Positions 7,822 to 13,629 of a stretch of 16,934 nucleotides of DNA are shown here, piece by piece; position 1 is the stretch's first letter; each line of letters opens with the position of its first letter. The DNA comes from an uncultured Ruminococcus sp. GTDB taxonomy: Bacteria; Bacillota; Clostridia; Oscillospirales; CAG-272. The position numbers and the translations under genes were made by a program. A model generated the notes under the pieces. It made no database searches and was not told the origin of the DNA. It worked only from the letters and a program-made list of their open reading frames with translations. Where the stretch lies: positions 1-16,934 of the forward strand of contig CACXCL010000160.1 of the NCBI GenBank assembly GCA_902766115.1, given 5' to 3'.

Positions 7822-7879
7822 AAATAAAATAAAGACGCTCATTCAGGCGCGGTACTGCCGCGCCGAAATGAACGCCTTT
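7822..7879 (-). terminator. Attenuator terminator in the leader of the glutamate synthase operon
   Basis: On the minus strand, bases 7879-7867 (AAAGGC then GTTCATT) pair with 7843-7831 (AATGAGC then GTCTTT). Inside them GGCGCGG (7864-7858) pairs with CCGCGCC (7852-7846) around a CAGTA loop, with one two-base internal mismatch. The T-rich tail ATTTTATTT (7830-7822) follows. It lies between promoter and first gene, so if formed it stops the operon early. The outer 5' arm is shared with the hexaloop hairpin at 7866-7887, so the two structures exclude each other. Confidence 0.8.
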
Positions 7880-7887
7880 GCTCATTT
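7866..7887 (-). promoter_or_regulatory. Hexaloop hairpin, probable ANTAR-protein binding site (antiterminator), minus leader
   Basis: On the minus strand AAATGAGC (7887-7880) pairs with GTTCATTT (7873-7866) with one G-U pair, closing the six-base loop AAAGGC (7879-7874). A at loop position 1 and G at position 4 match the known recognition signature of ANTAR regulators such as EutV. Formation would sequester the 5' arm of the terminator at 7822-7879 and let transcription continue. Only one hexaloop is visible here, whereas the classic motif has two in tandem. Confidence 0.7.
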
Positions 7888-7895
7888 ACGTGAGG

Positions 7896-7924
7896 ATTAT
7901 ACATCCAAACCTGCGGTTTGTCAA
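7896..7924 (-). promoter_or_regulatory. Sigma-A promoter of the glutamate synthase/glnA/nitR operon
   Basis: On the minus strand there is a perfect -35 TTGACA (7919-7924), a 17-base spacer and a perfect -10 TATAAT (7896-7901). The start point is expected near 7889, which gives a leader of about 90 bases. The spacer and part of the -35 box hold the inverted repeat CAAACC-TGC-GGTTTG (7906-7920), a possible operator. Such a strong core promoter suggests that control acts mainly after initiation, at the attenuator. Confidence 0.9.
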
Positions 7925-7982
7925 GACTGTTTCGACAAAAACTTGATTTTTGGTTTTTTTTGAGAAAAATTCAAAAATGGGG

Positions 7983-8011
7983 TTGACAAACGATTTCAGC
8001 CGTTGTATAAT
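7983..8011 (+). promoter_or_regulatory. Sigma-A promoter of the glnN-amt-asnB-pyrG operon
   Basis: A perfect -35 TTGACA (7983-7988), a 17-base spacer and a perfect -10 TATAAT (8006-8011) face away from the minus promoter. The start is expected near 8017, so the leader to the glnN ATG is about 130 bases. The region between the two -35 boxes (7925-7982) is A/T-rich with T and A runs that could act as UP elements. Confidence 0.92.
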
Positions 8012-8020
8012 GCCACACGT

Positions 8021-8038
8021 AAAGGCAAGGGCGTCTTT
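8021..8038 (+). promoter_or_regulatory. Hexaloop hairpin P1, probable ANTAR binding site, glnN leader
   Basis: AAAGGC (8021-8026) pairs with GTCTTT (8033-8038) with one G-U pair, closing the six-base loop AAGGGC (8027-8032), which has A at position 1 and G at position 4. The loop and 3' arm are also the 5' arm of the terminator at 8027-8065, so hairpin and terminator compete. It begins within a few bases of the expected transcription start. Confidence 0.75.
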
Positions 8039-8065
8039 GAGTTTCCGTACTCGAAGAGCCCTTTT
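8027..8065 (+). terminator. First attenuator terminator in the glnN leader
   Basis: Bases 8027-8042 pair with 8049-8063 (AAGGGC with GCCCTT, then TCTTTGAGT with ACTCGAAGA), with a bulged G at 8033 and loop TTCCGT. The stem ends in the T-run 8062-8065. It would end transcription about 45 bases after the start unless hairpin P1 forms. Confidence 0.75.
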
Positions 8066-8082
8066 CACTTACACGTATATAT

Positions 8083-8100
8083 GAAGGCAAAGGCGTCTTT
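8083..8100 (+). promoter_or_regulatory. Hexaloop hairpin P2, probable ANTAR binding site, glnN leader
   Basis: GAAGGC (8083-8088) pairs with GTCTTT (8095-8100), including G-U pairs, around the loop AAAGGC (8089-8094), again A1 and G4. The loop is identical to that of the minus leader. Loop and 3' arm overlap the 5' arm of the terminator at 8084-8133. Confidence 0.75.
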
Positions 8101-8133
8101 CGTATCGAACGAAAGGCGCCTTTGCCTTTAATT
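8084..8133 (+). terminator. Second attenuator terminator in the glnN leader
   Basis: An uninterrupted 20-bp stem with a single G-U pair: 8084-8103 with 8109-8128 around the loop ATCGA, followed by the weak T-tract TTTAATT (8127-8133). It ends one base before the glnN ribosome site AAGGAGG (8135-8141). It may also hinder ribosome access, but the ribosome site itself is not paired. Confidence 0.8.
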
Positions 8134-8149
8134 CAAGGAGGATACGATC

Positions 8150-10246
8150 ATGGCAACGGTAACTGATTATTTCGGAAGCATGGTGTTTGACGACAGAGTG
8201 ATGAGGGCGACTCTCACGGCGGAGGTCTACGGTTCGCTGAAAAAGACGATAGACGAGGGCGCGGCCCTCGATATCAAGGTGGCGAACGCCGTCGCCTCCG
8301 CGATGAAGGATTGGGCGGTGTCGAAGGGAGCGACTCACTTCACTCACTGGTTCCAGCCGCTGACCGGCATCACCGCGGAAAAGCACGACAGCTTCATCTC
8401 CCCCTCTCCCGACGGAGGAGTCATCATGGAGTTCTCGGGCAAGGAACTCATCAAGGGAGAACCCGACGCTTCGAGCTTCCCGTCCGGCGGACTTCGCGCG
8501 ACTTTCGAGGCGAGAGGGTACACCGCGTGGGATCCGACCTCTTATGCATTCATAAAAGGGAAGACGCTTTGCATTCCCACGGCGTTCTGCTCCTACGGCG
8601 GACACGCGCTCGACAAGAAAACTCCGCTCCTCCGCTCCATGGAGGCGCTGAATAAGCAGGCGCTTCGTATTCTCAGACTGTTCGGGAACGACGAAGTGAA
8701 GTACGTCCGCTCGTCCGTCGGACCGGAACAGGAGTACTTCCTGATCACAAAAGAAATGTACGACGCGCGTCCCGACCTCAAATACTGCGGGAGGACGCTT
8801 ATCGGCGCAAAACCTCCGAAGGGTCAGGAGATGGACGACCACTATTTCGGCGTCATCAAGCCGAGAGTCGCCGCATTCATGGAAGAACTGAATGACGAGC
8901 TCTGGAAGCTGGGCGTCCTGGTCAAGACGGAGCACAACGAGGTGGCTCCGGCTCAGCACGAGCTTGCTCCAATCTATTCAACGACGAACGTGGCGACCGA
9001 CCACAACCAGCTCACGATGGAGATAATGCAGAAAGTCGCCGCACGTCACGGGCTCGTTTGTCTGCTCCACGAAAAGCCCTTCGCCGGGGTCAACGGATCG
9101 GGCAAGCACAACAACTGGTCCATCGCCACCGACAGGGGACAGAACCTGCTCTCTCCGGGGGAGACGCCTTACGAAAACGCACAGTTCCTGCTTTTCCTCT
9201 GCGCCGTAATCAAAGCGGTGGACGACTATCAGGATCTGCTCCGCATATCCGTCGCAACCGCCGGAAACGACCACCGTCTGGGAGCCAACGAGGCGCCTCC
9301 GGCTGTAGTCTCGATGTTCCTCGGCGACGAGCTCGACGGGATCCTCTCGGCGATCGAAAACGACGCTCCGTACCAAGGCGTTAAGAAGGAACAGATGAAG
9401 CTCGGGGTCCACGTCCTGCCGCGCTTCAACCGCGACACGACGGACAGGAACAGAACGTCGCCCTTCGCTTTCACAGGAAACAAGTTCGAGTTCCGTATGC
9501 TCGGCTCTTCGAACAGCATCGCCTGCGCCAACATCATGCTGAATTCCGCCGTGGCGGAATCTCTGAAGATCTACGCAGACAGGCTTGAAGGCGCCGAAGA
9601 CTTTGAATCTGCTCTCCATGAGATGATCAAAAAGACGATAAAGGATCACCGCAGGATCATCTTCAACGGAAACGGATACGACGACGCGTGGATCAGGGAA
9701 GCGACAGAGGTGCGCGGACTTCTCAACTACAGAACGACCGCGGACTGCATGCCCCATCTGCTCGACAAAAAGAACGTCGATATGCTGACCTCCCACGGGG
9801 TCTTTACCGTCGAAGAACTCCGTTCAAGACGCGACATCATGCTCGAGAACTACTGCAAGACGGTGAAGATCGAGGCGAACACCCTGGTCGACATGGCAAG
9901 GAGCAGCGTTGCGCCCGCAGTTGAAAAATACAGCGCGGACCTGGCGAGAAACGCAGAAGCAAAGCGGGCGTTAGACGGGTCCCTGGCGCTCTCGTATGAA
10001 ACAAGGCTCGTGAGAAAGCTCTCGTCACTCACCGACAGCATTGCAGACAGGACGGCGGCACTCGAAGACGCTCTCATCGCGGTCCACGACGCCGGGAACG
10101 TGGTCGAGGAATCGAAGGCGATCCGGGACTCCATCCTTCCGAAAATGTGCGAGCTGCGGGTAGCGTGCGACGAGGCGGAAACGCTCACCGACAGATCCTA
10201 CTGGCCGTATCCGACTTATGCGGATATTCTTTTCAGCGTAAGATAA
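8150..10246 (+). CDS. glnN: Glutamine synthetase type III
   Basis: A 698-residue ATP-dependent glutamine synthetase of the large GSIII family (usually about 700-730 residues). Motifs: the GSIII N-terminal block ATHFTHWFQPLTGITAEKHD (61-80), RATFEARGYTAWDP (116-129), metal-binding GPEQEYFLI (191-199), EHNEVAPAQHELAP (261-274) and the ATP-site segment HEKPFAGVNGSGKHNNWS (307-324). The C-terminal third is helical and rich in Ala and Glu. The enzyme is cytoplasmic and forms dodecamers in this family. The ATG follows a perfect AAGGAGG at 8 bases. First gene of the plus operon, controlled by a consensus promoter and two serial attenuators. It duplicates the activity of the type I enzyme in the divergent operon but is only distantly related to it in sequence. 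Confidence 0.96.
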   Translation: MATVTDYFGSMVFDDRVMRATLTAEVYGSLKKTIDEGAALDIKVANAVASAMKDWAVSKGATHFTHWFQPLTGITAEKHDSFISPSPDGGVIMEFSGKELIKGEPDASSFPSGGLRATFEARGYTAWDPTSYAFIKGKTLCIPTAFCSYGGHALDKKTPLLRSMEALNKQALRILRLFGNDEVKYVRSSVGPEQEYFLITKEMYDARPDLKYCGRTLIGAKPPKGQEMDDHYFGVIKPRVAAFMEELNDELWKLGVLVKTEHNEVAPAQHELAPIYSTTNVATDHNQLTMEIMQKVAARHGLVCLLHEKPFAGVNGSGKHNNWSIATDRGQNLLSPGETPYENAQFLLFLCAVIKAVDDYQDLLRISVATAGNDHRLGANEAPPAVVSMFLGDELDGILSAIENDAPYQGVKKEQMKLGVHVLPRFNRDTTDRNRTSPFAFTGNKFEFRMLGSSNSIACANIMLNSAVAESLKIYADRLEGAEDFESALHEMIKKTIKDHRRIIFNGNGYDDAWIREATEVRGLLNYRTTADCMPHLLDKKNVDMLTSHGVFTVEELRSRRDIMLENYCKTVKIEANTLVDMARSSVAPAVEKYSADLARNAEAKRALDGSLALSYETRLVRKLSSLTDSIADRTAALEDALIAVHDAGNVVEESKAIRDSILPKMCELRVACDEAETLTDRSYWPYPTYADILFSVR

Positions 10247-10262
10247 GAAAAGAGGTAACTCC

Positions 10263-12017
10263 ATGTTAACGGAAGAGATTTCAAAATTTATAGAGCAAAC
10301 CGCCGCAAAGGAGGTATTCGGCGTCTGGTTTTTGATCGGAGCCGCGCTGGTGTTCTTTATGCAAGCGGGGTTCGCCATGGTGGAAACGGGATTTACACGG
10401 GCAAAAAACGCCGGAAACATCATCATGAAGAACCTGATGGATTTCTGTATCGGCACGGTAGTGTTCGTGCTGCTGGGCTTTTCGCTGATGATGGCGGAGG
10501 ATTACGTCTTCGGTTTTATCGGCGTGCCGAATCTTGATATCCTGACCGATTTCGGAGGGTTTCTGAAGGGCGGCGGCGCGCCCTCCTTCGTCTTCAATCT
10601 GGTGTTCTGCGCCACCGCCGCCACCATTGTTTCCGGCGCCATGGCGGAACGCACGAAATTCATTTCCTACTGCATCTATTCCGGCGTGATCTCCCTTTTC
10701 GTCTATCCGATCGAAGCCGGTTGGGTGTGGAATGAAGCCGGTTGGCTTGCGAAACTCGGGTTTCATGATTTCGCCGGCTCTGCCGCCATCCACTCGGTGG
10801 GCGGTATCACCGCCCTGATCGGCGCGATCATGGTAGGTCCCCGCCTCGGAAAGTACATAAAGAACAGCGCCGGAGGGGTCAAGAAGGTAAACGCCATTCC
10901 CGGTCACTCCATAACGCTCGGCGCGCTCGGATGCTTCATCCTCTGGTTCGGCTGGTACGGCTTCAACGGAGCAGCCGCCTGGGACTCCGTCTCCCTCGCC
11001 TCGATCTTTGTGACCACGACGATCGCTCCGGCTGTCGCTACCTGCACGACGATGATTTTCACCTGGCTCAAAAACGGCAAGCCCGACGTTTCCATGTGCC
11101 TCAACGCCTCCCTTGCGGGACTTGTAGGCATCACGGCGGGATGCGACGCGCTGGACGCGCTCGGATCGGCGGTGGTGGGCGTCGTCTCCGGTTTCCTCGT
11201 CGTTATCGTCGTAGAAGTGCTGGATATCAAACTGCACATCGACGATCCGGTGGGCGCTGTGGGCGTCCATCTGGCAAACGGCGTGTGGGGAACGGTTGCG
11301 GTAGGCTTGCTTGCGAATCCCGCCGCTCCCGCGGGGCTCCGGGGACTGTTCTACACAGGCAGTTTTCGTCTGCTGGGCGTACAGCTGCTCGGCATCGCCG
11401 CGATCCTCGCCTGGACCGCCCTGATGATGACCGCAACATTCTTTATTCTGAAAAAGACCGTCGGTCTGCGTGTTTCTTCCGAGGAGGAAATCAAAGGACT
11501 TGACAAGACCGAACACGGTCTGCCCAGCGCCTACGCCGATTTTGTTCCGGCGGTGGAAAGCCTGGATTACGGATTTGACGGCGCCGTCGCGGTAAGCGGA
11601 GAAACGCCGGTATCCGAGGCGATCCCGATCAAGAAGGTGCCGTCCTTCGACGACGGGGTGCCCAAATTCACCAAGGTGGAGATCATCTGCAAGGAACAGC
11701 GCTTTGAAGCGCTGAAAAACGCCATGATGGATATCGGCATCACCGGCATGACGGTCTCCCACGTGCTCGGATGCGGCGCGCAGAAGGGTCAGCCGGAATA
11801 CTATCGCGGAGTTGTTGTGGAGGCCAATCTGCTCCCGAAGATCCAGGTGGATATCGTGGTCAGCAAGGTGCCGGTCCGTCACGTGATAGAAACGGCAAAG
11901 AAGGTGCTTTATACCGGTCATATCGGGGACGGTAAGATCTTTGTATATGACGTGGAAAACGTCGTCAAGGTCCGCACGGGTGAAGAAGGCTACGACGCCC
12001 TGCAGGACGTGGAATAA
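10263..12017 (+). CDS. amt: Ammonium transporter Amt fused to a C-terminal PII (GlnB/GlnK) domain
   Basis: A 584-residue fusion. Residues 1 to about 405 form the polytopic Amt channel, with the signature HDFAGSAAIHSVGGITALIGAIMVGPRLGKY (168-198, listed as pattern), twin pore histidines His177 and His336 (GVHLANGVWGT), and SFVFNLVFCATAATIVSGAMAER around the Phe gate (108-130). A linker of about 60 residues leads to a full PII domain (468-584): GITGMTV (492-498), T-loop GAQKGQPEYYRG (505-516), and C-terminal GDGKIFVYDVENVVKVRTGEEG. In the T-loop, Arg515 matches the pore-plugging Arg47 of GlnK, but the uridylylation Tyr51 position is Val519. The PII part senses 2-oxoglutarate and ATP/ADP in this family and probably gates the attached channel. 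It lies 16 bases after glnN, with an AAGAGGT ribosome site. Confidence 0.95.
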   Translation: MLTEEISKFIEQTAAKEVFGVWFLIGAALVFFMQAGFAMVETGFTRAKNAGNIIMKNLMDFCIGTVVFVLLGFSLMMAEDYVFGFIGVPNLDILTDFGGFLKGGGAPSFVFNLVFCATAATIVSGAMAERTKFISYCIYSGVISLFVYPIEAGWVWNEAGWLAKLGFHDFAGSAAIHSVGGITALIGAIMVGPRLGKYIKNSAGGVKKVNAIPGHSITLGALGCFILWFGWYGFNGAAAWDSVSLASIFVTTTIAPAVATCTTMIFTWLKNGKPDVSMCLNASLAGLVGITAGCDALDALGSAVVGVVSGFLVVIVVEVLDIKLHIDDPVGAVGVHLANGVWGTVAVGLLANPAAPAGLRGLFYTGSFRLLGVQLLGIAAILAWTALMMTATFFILKKTVGLRVSSEEEIKGLDKTEHGLPSAYADFVPAVESLDYGFDGAVAVSGETPVSEAIPIKKVPSFDDGVPKFTKVEIICKEQRFEALKNAMMDIGITGMTVSHVLGCGAQKGQPEYYRGVVVEANLLPKIQVDIVVSKVPVRHVIETAKKVLYTGHIGDGKIFVYDVENVVKVRTGEEGYDALQDVE

Positions 12018-12035
12018 CAGACAGGAAGAGATAGT

Positions 12036-13619
12036 ATGTGTTCGATTTTCGGTTACTGCGGCAAAGTCCCGGACGAGACCGCTTTTGATGAGGGCTTCTT
12101 TCAAACCAAATCCCGGGGTCCGGACGACAGCCGCGTCGTCAAAGCGGGCGGCGGTGTGTTCGGCTTCCACCGCCTCTCCATCATGGGGCTGACCCCGGAA
12201 GGGATGCAGCCCTTCGAACTTGACGGAAGCCTTGTCGTATGCAACGGCGAACTGTACGGCTTTGAGGCCGAGCGCGAAAGGCTGAGAGAAAAAGGATACT
12301 CTTTCGTGAGCGACTCCGATTGTGAGATAATCCTCCCGATGTACTTTGAGTACGGCGTCGGTATGTTTTCAAAGCTCGACGCGGAGTTCGCCATGGTAAT
12401 ATACGACGGCAGGACGGACGAATATATCGCCGCCCGCGACCCGTTCGGCATCAGACCACTCTACTACGGTTATGACGAGGAAGGGACCGTCGTATTCGCG
12501 AGCGAGGCGAAGAACCTCGTCGGACTGTGCCGCAGGATCATGCCTTTCCCGCCGGGTCACTACTTCAAGGGCGGAGTCTTCGTCTGCTACCGTGATATAT
12601 CGGAAGTCGCCGAGGTCTGCCGCGACGACGTGGAGCGCGCCTGCGGGAACATACGCGAGAAACTGATCCGCGGGGTCGAAAAGAGGCTCGTTTCGGACGC
12701 GAAGGTGGGCTTTCTCCTTTCGGGCGGACTCGATTCCTCCCTCGTCTGCGCCATCGCCGCAAGGCGCTGCGGCACTCCGATCAGGACCTTCGCCGTCGGG
12801 ATGAGCGAGGACGCCATCGACCTGAAATACGCACGGCAGGTCGCGGATTTCATCGGAGCTGACCACACCGAGGTGTATATGACGCCGGACGAGGTGATCG
12901 CCTCGCTCGACGACGTGGTTCACCTGCTCGGCACTTACGACATCACGACGGTCCGCGCAAGCGTTGGAATGTACCACGTGTGCAAAGCGATACATGAACG
13001 GACCGACATCCGCGTCATCCTGACCGGCGAGATATCGGACGAGCTTTTCGGCTACAAGTACACCGATTTCGCGCCGGACGCGGAGGAGTTTCAGGCGGAA
13101 GCCGAAAAGAGGGTGCGAGAGCTGCACATGTACGACGTTCTCCGCGCCGACCGGTGCATTTCGGTCAACTCGCTCGAGGCGAGGGTGCCGTTCGGGGACC
13201 TGGACTTCGCCTCCTACGTGATGTCGCTGGATCCCGCGATAAAGATGAACGTGTACGGAAAAGGGAAGTATCTCCTGCGGCACGCTTTCGAGGGGCTGAG
13301 CTATTTGCCCGACTCCATACTGTGGAGGGAAAAAGCCGCGTTCTCCGACGCCGTCGGTCACTCGATGGTTGACTATCTGAAGGAGTATGCCGAGGCGCGG
13401 TATTCCGACGGAGAATATGAAAAGCTTCGTAAAAAATACAGCCACGCGGCGCCGTTTACGAAAGAATCTCTCCTCTACCGCGAGATATTTGAAAAGTACT
13501 ATCCGGGGCAGAGTGAAATGATAAAAGACTTCTGGATGCCGAACAGGTCCTGGAAAGGATGCGACGTCGACGACCCGTCGGCAAGAGTCCTCTCCAACTA
13601 CGGCGACAGCGGGAAATAA
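12036..13619 (+). CDS. asnB: Asparagine synthetase (glutamine-hydrolysing)
   Basis: A 527-residue AsnB that converts aspartate, ATP and glutamine to asparagine. The N-terminal class II glutaminase starts with the nucleophile Cys2 (MCSIFGYCG), followed by SRGPDD (26-31), FHRLSIMG (44-51), CNGELYG (69-75) and SDCEII (94-99). The synthetase domain has the PP-loop LLSGGLDSSLVCAIAARR (227-244), then GEISDELFGYKYTDF and a C-terminal SLEARVPFGD that binds substrate. The length is close to the E. coli enzyme (554). No propeptide is needed because Cys2 follows the initiator Met. It lies 18 bases after amt with an AGGAAGAG ribosome site and 10 bases before pyrG, within one operon. Confidence 0.95.
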   Translation: MCSIFGYCGKVPDETAFDEGFFQTKSRGPDDSRVVKAGGGVFGFHRLSIMGLTPEGMQPFELDGSLVVCNGELYGFEAERERLREKGYSFVSDSDCEIILPMYFEYGVGMFSKLDAEFAMVIYDGRTDEYIAARDPFGIRPLYYGYDEEGTVVFASEAKNLVGLCRRIMPFPPGHYFKGGVFVCYRDISEVAEVCRDDVERACGNIREKLIRGVEKRLVSDAKVGFLLSGGLDSSLVCAIAARRCGTPIRTFAVGMSEDAIDLKYARQVADFIGADHTEVYMTPDEVIASLDDVVHLLGTYDITTVRASVGMYHVCKAIHERTDIRVILTGEISDELFGYKYTDFAPDAEEFQAEAEKRVRELHMYDVLRADRCISVNSLEARVPFGDLDFASYVMSLDPAIKMNVYGKGKYLLRHAFEGLSYLPDSILWREKAAFSDAVGHSMVDYLKEYAEARYSDGEYEKLRKKYSHAAPFTKESLLYREIFEKYYPGQSEMIKDFWMPNRSWKGCDVDDPSARVLSNYGDSGK

Positions 13620-13629
13620 GGAGGAAGGT

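Noticed and set aside
8017..8149. T-box or metabolite riboswitch in the glnN leader
   Set aside because: No T-box UGGN bulge or specifier stem, and no known glutamine riboswitch core; the hexaloop/terminator pairs explain almost the whole leader.
10281..12170. A 629-codon open frame on the minus strand opposite amt
   Set aside because: Product is His/Arg/Asp-rich without any family pattern, and it lies antisense to a clearly conserved Amt-PII gene; it is a codon-bias shadow.
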